A stretch of DNA of 49,247 nucleotides from an uncultured Alphaproteobacteria bacterium (GTDB taxonomy: Bacteria; Pseudomonadota; Alphaproteobacteria; UBA7985). The stretch spans positions 64,564-113,810 of the forward strand of contig CAJQLX010000009.1 of assembly GCA_905479265.1 (NCBI GenBank), written 5' to 3'. Below are positions 34,136-42,208 of this stretch, in pieces. The notes under the pieces are model-generated. The model was not told the origin of the DNA. It saw only the letters and a list, made by a program, of their open reading frames with translations, and did no database searches. How positions within the stretch are numbered: position 1 is the stretch's first letter; each line of letters starts with the position of its first letter. Position numbers and translations under genes: made by a program.

Positions 34136-35509
34136 ATGTCAGGATCTGCGATGAGTTATGTACAGCACGCCCGAGCGATGCTTGTTTTAGGCGTTCCGCT
34201 GGTGGGCAGCCAATTGGCCCATGCGATCATCGGGCTCACCGACACCGTTATGTTGGGCTGGTACAGCATCGAAGCTTTGGCGGCTGGGGTTCTGGGGACG
34301 TCGTTCTTCTTCACTCTTTTTGTGGTCGGCAGCGGTTTTTCTTTGGCGGTGATGCCGATGGTTGCTTCGGCAGCCAGTGCCAACGACCCGACGCAGATCC
34401 GGCGCGTGACCCGAATGGGGCTTTGGCTCTCTGCCTTGGCTGGGGCCGTCATAATGCCCATTTTTTGGTGGTCGGAAACCTTGCTGCGTGTGCTGGGCCA
34501 AGAACCAGAGATTGCCACGCTTGCGCAAACCTACCTGCGCATCGCGGGCTGGAGCATCTTTCCCGCGCTCTTGGTCAAAGTGCTTCAGAGCTATCTCGCA
34601 GCCCAAGAGCGGGCGTCGGTGATTTTCTGGATCACCGTCCTCGGCGGGGCGGGCAATGCCTTGGCAAACTGGGTTCTGATTTTTGGCAAGTGGGGATTTC
34701 CTGAACTGGGCATCGCTGGCGCCGGGATTGCGACACTGTTGAACCAAAGCCTAATGCTGGTGGGTTTGTGCCTCTACATTGTGCGCAGCTTTCCTGAACA
34801 CGCGCTGTTTCAACGGCTGTGGCGTCCAGATTGGGAGGCGTTTCGCGCGGTCTATCGCCTTGGGTGGCCCATTGGCCTTACCCATTTGGCTGAAAGTGGT
34901 CTCTTTACCGCAACGGCAATTATGGTTGGATGGATTGGCACCCTCCAACTCGCCGCCCACGGCATCGCCATGCAGATTACGTCAACCATGTTCATGGTCC
35001 ATCTGGGTCTCAGCCAGGCCGCAACGGTGCGCGCCGGGCGAGCCTTTGGCGCGCGGGACTTGGCCGGCTTGCGTCGCGGTGGGGTGGTCGCTTTTGCGAT
35101 GTCACTGACAATGATTGTCTTCACCATGACGCTGTTTCTGGTGTTTCCGGACCTCTTGGTGGGGCTGTTTCTTGACCCGTCCGAGGTTAACCGAACAGCC
35201 ATCATCCAGATCGGGGTTGGCCTCATGGCCGTAGCGGCGCTGTTTCAGTTCGCTGACGGCACTCAAGTTATGGCCATGGGCCTGCTCCGCGGCGTTCAGG
35301 ACACAAAGGTTCCGATGGTCATGGCGGCGGTAAGCTATTGGGCCATTGGGTTGCCAGCCGGTTACGTGCTGGGCTTTTGGACACCGCTTGCCGAAATTGG
35401 TGTTTGGCTTGGTCTGGTCTTTGGTCTGTTTTGCGCCTCAGCGCTCTTGATTTATCGCTTTAGCTTCCAGCAAAACCGGCTGGATAAGCTGCATAACCAC
35501 AAAGCCTAG
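34136..35509 (+). CDS. MATE family multidrug exporter
   Basis: 457 residues with twelve hydrophobic segments in two similar halves. Opens with MLVLGVPLVGSQLAHAIIGLTDTVMLGWYS, the N-terminal MATE repeat, and the second half begins RLGWPIGLTHLAESGLFT. NorM-like members use Na+ or H+ gradients to expel cationic drugs and metabolites. ATG 34136 has AAAGG six bases upstream; ATG 34151 is also plausible. No operon partner. Confidence 0.92.
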   Translation: MSGSAMSYVQHARAMLVLGVPLVGSQLAHAIIGLTDTVMLGWYSIEALAAGVLGTSFFFTLFVVGSGFSLAVMPMVASAASANDPTQIRRVTRMGLWLSALAGAVIMPIFWWSETLLRVLGQEPEIATLAQTYLRIAGWSIFPALLVKVLQSYLAAQERASVIFWITVLGGAGNALANWVLIFGKWGFPELGIAGAGIATLLNQSLMLVGLCLYIVRSFPEHALFQRLWRPDWEAFRAVYRLGWPIGLTHLAESGLFTATAIMVGWIGTLQLAAHGIAMQITSTMFMVHLGLSQAATVRAGRAFGARDLAGLRRGGVVAFAMSLTMIVFTMTLFLVFPDLLVGLFLDPSEVNRTAIIQIGVGLMAVAALFQFADGTQVMAMGLLRGVQDTKVPMVMAAVSYWAIGLPAGYVLGFWTPLAEIGVWLGLVFGLFCASALLIYRFSFQQNRLDKLHNHKA

Positions 35510-35695
35510 CGCAACGCGCGCGCAAGATCTGTGGAGCCCCCCCCCGCGGCGCTGAGCCTCTCAGGCGTCCCCGCATTTCTTAATTGCTATGCACTTCACT
35601 TAAAGCGTTTAACCTAAAAATTGTTTGGGCCTAGCGACGGCGCTGGCTATTGTCCGTTCCAATCATCGACAACCGGTTGGCAAGGGGAATGCATC

Positions 35696-36709
35696 TTGGA
35701 TCCAGTTTACAAGCAGTTTGAAGAGGCCTCGAGGGAAATCGGGATCGGATTGGACAACATTGAGCTTGGCGTTGGTGCTTATGGTGTGAGTGTGCAGGCC
35801 AAAGATACGAGCCAACCGATCGGAATCTCGATCCCCAAGAATGTTCTCCTCCCCGGCGCTCAGGTGGACTACGGCACCAATAAAGTGAAGGAAGATGTCG
35901 AGATTTCCGATCAGCTTCGGGAATACTGGAATTTTTACCTCGGCCTCAGCCTGGGCGAACGCGCAATACAGCGGCGACAAGACGTGGAAAACGCCATTGC
36001 GAAGGAAGGGCTGGAGGCATGGATGCAAGACGAGAACATCTCAGCGTTGCAGGCCTTTTTAAAGGTAAGAGGCTCTGAAATCGAAATACGCCGATACTTA
36101 GCCGGAGCCCGGACCTTTGGGCACGCCGAATTAGGCCCGGTCCATATGCCCTATCTCGACTTCGTGAATCATAAACACGCATCACGGGGTTTTAAGGTGG
36201 GAGACAGCGGGATGTGGATTACCGGTGAGACCGACACCAAAGAGGTCTTCGTTTCCTACGGGCGTAAAGACCCGCTGATGCTGTTAGACCGCTATGGATT
36301 TGTGACGACCGCCAATTATTTGTTTTCCACCAAAAGCCAAATCGCGCTGCCCAGTTTAGACTGCAAAGTTAAAGTTGGGCGTAATATGATCAGGACCAAT
36401 GACGTAAACGGTGTGCGGTATGGCCCCAAAATAGAAAAGATAGGGAACAGGATTGACGTTTCTTTTTGCATGCTGGCGGCCCGAAACGCGCCGATGGCGG
36501 CGAAAAAGTCGTGGCAATTGGCGCTTGATCACGCGACAAATTTAACCGCCAAAGAAAAGCAAAGCATGAATCAATTTCGCAGTGTGATCATTAATCGAAA
36601 CTTCAACCTGCTATGGCAAATTTATCGTCGTTCAGAGGAAATCCAAGACGAAGGATTGCGCACGGTCATGATGGATGCAGCGGCTCAGAGCATCAGGCTT
36701 GTAAAGTAG
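35696..36709 (+). CDS. SET-domain protein (putative protein lysine methyltransferase)
   Basis: 337 residues from TTG 35696, which has AGGGGA seven bases upstream; the more distant TTG at 35621 has none. Residues 22-52 (IELGVGAYGVSV, IGISIPKNVLL) fit the first SET strands. Residues 152-202 hold YLDFVNHKH, E188-like VSYGRKD and LLDRYGFV, the N-H, Y-G and Y-G-F signature of the Rubisco LSMT/SETD3 branch. The middle and the last 120 residues are helical. Bacterial members of this branch are uncommon and substrates unknown. Its codon use looks more AT-rich than that of its neighbours, which may mean recent transfer. Confidence 0.62.
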   Translation: MDPVYKQFEEASREIGIGLDNIELGVGAYGVSVQAKDTSQPIGISIPKNVLLPGAQVDYGTNKVKEDVEISDQLREYWNFYLGLSLGERAIQRRQDVENAIAKEGLEAWMQDENISALQAFLKVRGSEIEIRRYLAGARTFGHAELGPVHMPYLDFVNHKHASRGFKVGDSGMWITGETDTKEVFVSYGRKDPLMLLDRYGFVTTANYLFSTKSQIALPSLDCKVKVGRNMIRTNDVNGVRYGPKIEKIGNRIDVSFCMLAARNAPMAAKKSWQLALDHATNLTAKEKQSMNQFRSVIINRNFNLLWQIYRRSEEIQDEGLRTVMMDAAAQSIRLVK

Positions 36710-36757
36710 CTCGCCGGGGCAGACGGGGCCGATCCTGTTTTAGGCAAGAGCCTAGCT

Positions 36758-37225
36758 CTAGCCCCATCCCGCATTTTTGCGTCGCTCCAGGGCGTCAGCG
36801 GACCAGACTTCTGCGGGTTCGTAGTTCTGATCAAACGCCGGCACCGATGGCGGAAGATCAATCCAAGGAACCTTGGCCTCGACCCATAAATGCGCGCCGA
36901 CCGTGATCGAACCCAGATCATCGAGCGTTCCGCCCTTTACAAGGGAAAGTTTTTCGTTCCCGCCGTACTGGCTGTAGAGCGCTGACTGACAGGTCGAGCA
37001 GCGGAACAGTTGATGCCCACCGCCCGTTGTTGAAGGCCCATCGACCCGCTCAATTTTACCGCTGATCGGCTCAAAATGCGCGGTCTCGATAAAGACATGC
37101 GTCACAAAGGCGGTCCCGGTTTGGCGCTTGCACTGGCTGCAATGACACACGTGGGTAAACATCGGGTCTTTGGTCAGTTTGTAGCGCGTGCCCCCGCAGG
37201 AACACTGCCCCGTTCTCTCGCTCAT
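36758..37225 (-). CDS. GFA (glutathione-dependent formaldehyde-activating) family protein
   Basis: 155 residues. Zinc ligands of the CENP-V/GFA fold are visible: C-S-C-G near the start (QCSCGGTRY), C-H-C-x2-C (HVCHCSQCKRQTG) and a final C-x2-C (FRCSTCQSALY). The well-studied member reacts formaldehyde with glutathione, but most GFA proteins are uncharacterised and this may bind other glutathione adducts. It is 100 bases downstream of the beta-lactamase-fold gene on the same strand and in the same glutathione-linked neighbourhood. Confidence 0.85.
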   Translation of the reverse strand: MSERTGQCSCGGTRYKLTKDPMFTHVCHCSQCKRQTGTAFVTHVFIETAHFEPISGKIERVDGPSTTGGGHQLFRCSTCQSALYSQYGGNEKLSLVKGGTLDDLGSITVGAHLWVEAKVPWIDLPPSVPAFDQNYEPAEVWSADALERRKNAGWG

Positions 37226-37325
37226 GGTTTCTTTTCCTCTTCCATGCCCTTGAACGTTGATCGAGTGGCATAGCCCTCACAAGCGGAAACTGCGCGATAC
37301 CACCAAAAGAAGGCGCGCCAGCCGC

Positions 37326-38222
37326 TCAAAAGCGGTCCAAGTCTTCGGCAATCGTGACATGCCCCGCATAGCGACTTGCGATCTTAGCGGTATAGGCGGG
37401 CTTGGCTTCTGCGTTCAACGAATCAAAGCCGATGTGAACCGCAACAACATGCTCAACCCCCGTCTGACGGGCCATTTCACCCAGTTGTTCGGCGGTCAGG
37501 TGATGAGCCTCCATATGATGCCGCATGGCCGCCAGTCGTGCGTTCGGGGCATCGGGATTGCGGGCGACCATGCGCTCCATCACGATTTCAATGTCGATCA
37601 ATTCACCCACCAAGAGCTGCGCGCCAGAGGCGAATTCGACCAAGCCCTGACATGGCCCCGTATCGCCGGTAAAAACGATGGACCGATCCGGCGCGTCAAA
37701 GCGCAGCGACAGGGACAGCGGCCCGTCTTGCCCAAACTCTTCCTCTGGCCGGTAGTGGGTGTTCTCGCAACAGCTGATCTGAATACGCCCAATGGTGAAC
37801 ACATCCTTGGGCGTGATTTCGTGGACAGCAACAAAATCTCGCGGATGGGTCAGCGACCCCCCTTTGGTGCCAAATCCCGTTGCGTGCGGGACATCGCACG
37901 CGGTCAGTAGCCCCTCAATGATCTGTTGCGTGCCCGGTGGGCCATAGATGTGGAGCGTCTGCTGGCGATGCAGCATCATGTTAAGCCCCAAGCCAGCAAA
38001 CAGACTGCCGATGTGGTCAAAGTGGTGATGACTGAGAATAATATGGTGCACGTTCTGCAAATCGATCCCGGCACGCTTGAGCTGCTGAAACGCGCCCTCG
38101 CCGCAGTCCACCAGAATGGTGTCGTCGCCTGAAACAACCGCATGCGCGGGCGGCGATCTGTGAAGCTTGGGGACGGGACCGCCCGCTGTTCCCAGCGCGA
38201 TAAATGTCGTTGTTTCCGTCAT
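37326..38222 (-). CDS. Metallo-beta-lactamase-fold hydrolase, RNase Z-like
   Basis: 298 residues. The metal motif SHHHFDHIG (HxHxDH) is followed by later ligands in FTGDTG and HIGFD, as in RNase Z/arylsulfatase-like members. Opens with TFIALGTAGGP, typical of this branch. There is no exosite arm clear enough to call tRNA processing. It lies 34 bases after the marR gene on the same strand, and therefore is probably auto-regulated with it. A catabolic hydrolase is as likely as an RNase. Confidence 0.78.
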   Translation of the reverse strand: MTETTTFIALGTAGGPVPKLHRSPPAHAVVSGDDTILVDCGEGAFQQLKRAGIDLQNVHHIILSHHHFDHIGSLFAGLGLNMMLHRQQTLHIYGPPGTQQIIEGLLTACDVPHATGFGTKGGSLTHPRDFVAVHEITPKDVFTIGRIQISCCENTHYRPEEEFGQDGPLSLSLRFDAPDRSIVFTGDTGPCQGLVEFASGAQLLVGELIDIEIVMERMVARNPDAPNARLAAMRHHMEAHHLTAEQLGEMARQTGVEHVVAVHIGFDSLNAEAKPAYTAKIASRYAGHVTIAEDLDRF

Positions 38223-38256
38223 CTTTCCCTCCCGTTTTGCCGGTCAAAAGTCACCT

Positions 38257-38733
38257 TCAACCCTGAGCCTGCGAATCCGTGTTTGCTGCATCCAACATGC
38301 GGTTCAGCAACTCAATCAGCGTTGCTGTTTCTTCGTCGGTCAGCGCTTGATCGATCTGGCTGAAATACGCGGCGACGCGAGGCATCGCGTCCGCAACCGC
38401 CTGCTCCCCTTCTTCAGTCAGCTTGAAGATTTTAGCGCGCCCATCTTTTTCGCTGGTCGTGGAACGCACCATCTCGGCCCGCTGCAAGCTCGCAAGAATT
38501 CGACTCGTTTGCGCCTGATCGCCGCCGGTATAGTCCACCAGACGTTTTTGCCGAGACGCGCCAAAGGCATAGAGACCCGACACCACGCGCCATTCGACGA
38601 TGTTAAAGCGCGTGATCGACGCAAACTCCTCGGCCGTATTCCGCGCCAGCAGCGTGCTCATTCTATGCATAATTTTAACAAGGAAACCGGAGCTTTTAGG
38701 CAGAGTTTCGCTGTCGATGTCTTGGAACTTCAT
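38257..38733 (-). CDS. MarR family transcriptional regulator
   Basis: 158 residues. A winged-helix core spans about 30-125: FNIVEWRVVSGLY, SRQKRLVDYTGGDQAQTSRILASLQRAEMVR (recognition helix) and the wing DGRAKIFKLTEEGEQ. MarR proteins usually repress divergent catabolic or efflux genes and release DNA on binding an aromatic ligand. It is divergent from the GST operon, and a perfect palindrome sits in the 88-base gap. Confidence 0.9.
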   Translation of the reverse strand: MKFQDIDSETLPKSSGFLVKIMHRMSTLLARNTAEEFASITRFNIVEWRVVSGLYAFGASRQKRLVDYTGGDQAQTSRILASLQRAEMVRSTTSEKDGRAKIFKLTEEGEQAVADAMPRVAAYFSQIDQALTDEETATLIELLNRMLDAANTDSQAQG

Positions 38734-38782
38734 TTTATGGCCTGTGCGACGAACATTGACTCGCTTTTATCATGACTATACA

Positions 38783-38800
38783 TATATGTGAAAACATATA
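38783..38800. promoter_or_regulatory. Probable MarR operator
   Basis: The perfect inverted repeat TATATGT-GAAA-ACATATA lies between marR and the GST operon. Arm length and AT-rich centre fit a MarR site, and it overlaps TATA-like sequences that could be the -10 of the GST promoter. Confidence 0.7.
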
Positions 38801-38824
38801 ACAATCGAGTTCGAGTATTTAGTG

Positions 38825-39664
38825 ATGACATTAGAACTTTACTACCTCGAAGAAACAGACTCGATATGCTCAAACCGAGTGATTGTTACGCTGTCGGAAA
38901 AGGGAATCACGGACTGGATCCCGCACAAGATGCTGCTTGTGAAGCGCGACCAATTCAAGCCGGACTACCTCAAGCTCAATCCCCAAGGCGTTGTGCCAAC
39001 ATTGATCCATGACGGCAGGCCTATTCGTGAATCGTCGCTGATCTGTGACTACCTCGATGACCTCCACCCCAGCCCAGCGCTCAAGCCAGCCGACATGGTT
39101 GATCGCAACCGAATGAGGGAATGGGTGAAGCTGTTTGACGAGCGGGGGTTTGAAGCCACTGCGGTGGTGAATTTTGTTACCAAGTTCCGGCTGACAGTTC
39201 CGCGCGAGGTTATGGAAGAACGCTGGAAAAGCGTACCGAACATTGATCGCCTCTATCGTCAGCAATCTGTGATCCGTGAAGGGGTCGATTCACCCTACGT
39301 GATGCGCGCCATTGGTGCCTTGGAGTCTATCTTCTTGCAGATGGAGCGCGCGCTGAGCGATGGTCGCCCGTTTTTGATGGGGGACCAATTCACCCTGGCC
39401 GAGGCCAACTTTGCCCCCTTTATGAAAGTGGTAGAGATGGTGCGTTTCATGGATTTCTGGCTCGAAGCCTACCCCCACGTTCGCCAGTGGTGGGACCGTG
39501 TGGCCAGCCGCGAAAGCATGAAGCAGCTGGATGATTTTCCCTATAACGCGATCGCAGAAGATTCGGCTCACGCTTGGACCGGACGCGAAACGGCCCCGGC
39601 CTTTGAGCGCAAGCTAAAGGAATACCGCGCGGCCTTCGCGCACGCTTACAAGACCCAAGACTGA
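38825..39664 (+). CDS. Glutathione S-transferase 1
   Basis: 279 residues from ATG 38825; GTG 38822 is equally possible. N-terminal thioredoxin-like GSH-binding domain: S13-I-C-S-N-R18 near the active-site position, then PQGVVPTLIHDG (cis-proline turn) and the E-S-S/L-I-C-D-Y-L glutathione contact. The longer C-terminal helical domain (about 90-279) binds the co-substrate. Not a plain housekeeping GST: the size and C-terminal extension resemble the LigE/LigF and dehalogenase type members, though I would not name the substrate. First gene of a three-GST operon divergent from marR. Confidence 0.86.
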   Translation: MTLELYYLEETDSICSNRVIVTLSEKGITDWIPHKMLLVKRDQFKPDYLKLNPQGVVPTLIHDGRPIRESSLICDYLDDLHPSPALKPADMVDRNRMREWVKLFDERGFEATAVVNFVTKFRLTVPREVMEERWKSVPNIDRLYRQQSVIREGVDSPYVMRAIGALESIFLQMERALSDGRPFLMGDQFTLAEANFAPFMKVVEMVRFMDFWLEAYPHVRQWWDRVASRESMKQLDDFPYNAIAEDSAHAWTGRETAPAFERKLKEYRAAFAHAYKTQD

Positions 39665-39688
39665 ACCCGATGATCAGGAGAACACACC

Positions 39689-40480
39689 ATGGTTATGATC
39701 ACACCGACGAATGCCGCTGTAAGGTCTCTTGAAGGTCTGCACCTCTATCATTCTGCGCGGTCCAACTGCTCGGCGCGGGTTCGGCTGCTGCTGGACGAGA
39801 AGCATCTGGACTGGACAAGTCACGCACTGGACCTGCTGAAGAAAGAAAACATCTCGGAAGAGTACTTTGGCATCAATCCCAAGGGCTTAGTCCCGGCATT
39901 GGTGCACGACGGGACCGTCATCATAGAATCCAACGACATCCTCGTTTACCTCGACGAAACCTTTCCCGAAACCCGCTTTGGCGTGGCGCGCGAGGACGAT
40001 CGAGCGCGGCTGGATACGTGGTTGCAAAAGTCGACAGACCTGCACATTCCAGCGATAAAAACCTTTCAATATTTCAAAATGAACGCTGCGCTGCTGCAGA
40101 AAACACAAGCAGAAGAAGACCTTTATTGGAAGCTTCAGAAAGATCCCGACTTGCGAGCGTTTCACGGCAAGCACAGCGGCGGCAAGACCTTTACCAGCGA
40201 TGACGCTGCAGCCGCGGTTGAGCTGCTCAACGGTGTCTTTGCAGAAATCGATCAGGCCTTGGTGGGCCATGAATGGATGATGGGCGATGACTACAGTCTC
40301 GCTGATATCTCTTGGGGGCCATCCATGACCACCTTGCTGAGCGGCGGCTTTGATTTCTCACCCTTCCCGCACGTCGAACGCTGGTACGACGCGCTTTGCC
40401 AGAGACCAGAATTCGATAAAGCTGTCATCCAGTGGCGCAAGCAAGCGAACTGGGAAAAGCTCCTCAAGAAGCAGGGGTGA
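39689..40480 (+). CDS. Glutathione S-transferase 2
   Basis: 263 residues from ATG 39689 with AGGAG eight bases upstream. Active-site region S25-N-C-S-A-R30, followed by VRLLLDEKHLDW, NPKGLVPALVHDG and IIESNDILVYLDE, giving a complete GSH-binding domain. The C-terminal domain (about 100-260) includes WMMGDDYSLADISWGP. About two-fifths of residues appear shared with GST 3. It follows GST 1 by 24 bases. Confidence 0.9.
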   Translation: MVMITPTNAAVRSLEGLHLYHSARSNCSARVRLLLDEKHLDWTSHALDLLKKENISEEYFGINPKGLVPALVHDGTVIIESNDILVYLDETFPETRFGVAREDDRARLDTWLQKSTDLHIPAIKTFQYFKMNAALLQKTQAEEDLYWKLQKDPDLRAFHGKHSGGKTFTSDDAAAAVELLNGVFAEIDQALVGHEWMMGDDYSLADISWGPSMTTLLSGGFDFSPFPHVERWYDALCQRPEFDKAVIQWRKQANWEKLLKKQG

Positions 40481-40504
40481 TCCACGCCTCCGCCCTCCCC
40501 GCCC

Positions 40505-40529
40505 CTGCCCTGCCCTGCCCTGCCCTGCC
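40505..40529. repeat. CTGCC pentanucleotide repeat, five units
   Basis: Five perfect CTGCC units in the spacer between GST 2 and GST 3, in a C-rich run. The unit length is not a multiple of three but it lies outside both genes. Confidence 0.95.
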
Positions 40530-40562
40530 GCGCAACAAAGGTTAAGAGATTGGACGATAACA

Positions 40563-41333
40563 ATGCCCATTAGACCGACCGAAAACCCGACGATCCTCGC
40601 CATGCGCGGGCTGAACCTGTTCCACTACTCGTATTCGAATTGCTCCATGCGCATTCGGCTGTTTTTGGACGAGAAAGGCATCCCTTGGAACGACCAGTTC
40701 GTTGATTTGCGAGCGCAAAAGAACCTGACTGAAGAATACTTTGCCATCCATCCTCAAGGGCTGGTTCCCGCCTTGGTCGATGATGGTGTCATCGTCTATG
40801 AGTCAGCAGACATCCTCGAATATCTCGAAAACAAGTTTCCGGAGCCGTCCCTGATCCCAGAAGATCCCGAGGACCGGGCAGCGTTGGAGAAGATTTTGGA
40901 GTTCACACGCTCTGGTCACTTCCCCATCATCAAAACTTGGGCCTATGGGCGGAACAACAAGCCCACCAAAACCCCCGAAAGCATGGCAAAGCTCGAAGCC
41001 TTGCAGAAGGACAAGTGGATCGTTGATTTTCATGCTGAGACCTTGCAGGAGGGCGGGATCGCTGAGGAAAAGATCCTCGCGGCGGAAAAGATCCTGCAGG
41101 ACATGTTCGCCGACCTTGATCGGCGGCTGTCCCAGCATGAGTGGATTCTAGGCGATCGCATGACTCTGGCGGACATCGCATGGATCCCCCAATATGCGCT
41201 GTTTCAACGGAACAATTTCCCGTTTGATCCCTACCCGAACTTCATCGACTACGTCGCCCGCTGGCAACAACGGCCCGCTTATATTTCGGCCATTGGAAAC
41301 CATATGCCGGGCTCGATGGATTTACCCCGCTAA
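40563..41333 (+). CDS. Glutathione S-transferase 3
   Basis: 256 residues from ATG 40563. The active-site region is S25-N-C-S-M-R30, then IRLFLDEKGIPW, HPQGLVPALVDDG and VYESADILEYLE. The C-terminal helical domain has WILGDRMTLADIAWIPQYALF. The same N-terminal spacing as in GST 2 marks them as tandem paralogues. It is separated from GST 2 by an 82-base spacer containing the CTGCC repeat and ends before a perfect hairpin. Confidence 0.9.
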   Translation: MPIRPTENPTILAMRGLNLFHYSYSNCSMRIRLFLDEKGIPWNDQFVDLRAQKNLTEEYFAIHPQGLVPALVDDGVIVYESADILEYLENKFPEPSLIPEDPEDRAALEKILEFTRSGHFPIIKTWAYGRNNKPTKTPESMAKLEALQKDKWIVDFHAETLQEGGIAEEKILAAEKILQDMFADLDRRLSQHEWILGDRMTLADIAWIPQYALFQRNNFPFDPYPNFIDYVARWQQRPAYISAIGNHMPGSMDLPR

Positions 41334-41384
41334 CGCCAAGAATGTCGCGCCACACGCTGATTGGCCCAAGGAAACAGACGATGT

Positions 41385-41406
41385 CCGGCGCAGAGGTCTG
41401 CGCCGG
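41385..41406. other. Perfect hairpin between GST 3 and the convergent CMD-like gene
   Basis: CCGGCGCAG (41385-41393) pairs with CTGCGCCGG (41398-41406) around AGGT. There is no T-run on either side, so it is not a standard terminator, but its place between two convergent stops suggests that role. Confidence 0.6.
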
Positions 41407-41414
41407 CGGGTGGG

Positions 41415-41993
41415 TTAGCGCTTGGTCCAGCCTAAGTTCAGCGGGTGCGCCGGGCGCTGTTCATGGGCCGCGCCTTTGTGCTTGCCCGCTTCCCAACCCA
41501 CGCGGCTCAGCACCTGTTCGGCGAAGTCGATGGACTCCTGATCGGTGACGGTCGCGATGGTATCGTTCCAGCGGTTGAGAAAACCCCCAGCCGCGATCAC
41601 AGCCACTACCTCGATCACCTGAACATCGGTGAAGTGCTTGCGCATTTCTGCAAAGTGGCTGGCTTCGGTCGCGTTTGGCGACGAGCCACCGGCAACGGCA
41701 AGATTGAGCGCTGCTTTCTCCGCCTCCGTAAAGTGCTCGGATTCTTCAAGATTCCAGATGGAGAGGATCTTCTCCTCCGACATACCGATCTGGTGCAGAT
41801 GATAGGCACCATGCGACTGGCAATGCCGACATCCACTTGCCATGCTGGATGCCAGGAACACCAATTGCTTGAGTTCTTTGCTCACTTCACGCCCAGCAAA
41901 GATAAGTTGCAGGAAGGAATTCCAACCCTGTCGCAGTTCTGGCCAATGGCCCATTTCGAAATTCTGGCGGTTTTCATACTCTTTGTCGGTCAT
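41415..41993 (-). CDS. Carboxymuconolactone decarboxylase/AhpD-like protein
   Basis: 192 residues. All-helical fold with the C-x2-C-x3-H site of AhpD-like members (GCRHCQSHGAYHL). The pair can act in peroxide or thiol redox chemistry, while true carboxymuconolactone decarboxylases act in protocatechuate breakdown and usually lack the cysteines; this protein has them, so redox function is favoured. It is divergent from the sulfatase-like gene and convergent with GST 3. Confidence 0.82.
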   Translation of the reverse strand: MTDKEYENRQNFEMGHWPELRQGWNSFLQLIFAGREVSKELKQLVFLASSMASGCRHCQSHGAYHLHQIGMSEEKILSIWNLEESEHFTEAEKAALNLAVAGGSSPNATEASHFAEMRKHFTDVQVIEVVAVIAAGGFLNRWNDTIATVTDQESIDFAEQVLSRVGWEAGKHKGAAHEQRPAHPLNLGWTKR

Positions 41994-42208
41994 TGTCGGC
42001 CTCTAACCCCTCTTAGGATGCCCCGTGAGTGCGTCTCAGTCTGTTTTGCAGAACGAAACCTGAAGATATAAAGTGAGTGGAACACAGATGAAGGATCCCA
42101 AAAACATAAATATTTGATTTTTTTGATTATTAGGTCGGTATTTCTGGTATTTTAGGATCCTATATAGAAATATTTCCCCTCCCTCAGTAACCGGTGAAGG
42201 TCCAGCCC
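41994..42208. promoter_or_regulatory. Divergent promoter region with TAGGATCCTA palindrome
   Basis: 215 AT-rich bases between the CMD-like gene and the sulfatase-like gene. The ten-base palindrome TAGGATCCTA (42153-42162) and two AAATATTT copies (about 42107 and 42169) may be regulatory. The MarR operator sequence of 38783-38800 does not recur here. Confidence 0.45.

Noticed and set aside
33897-34136. 79-codon minus-strand frame before the MATE gene
   Set aside because: No ribosome site, no known motif and it fills the intergenic region between two divergent genes.
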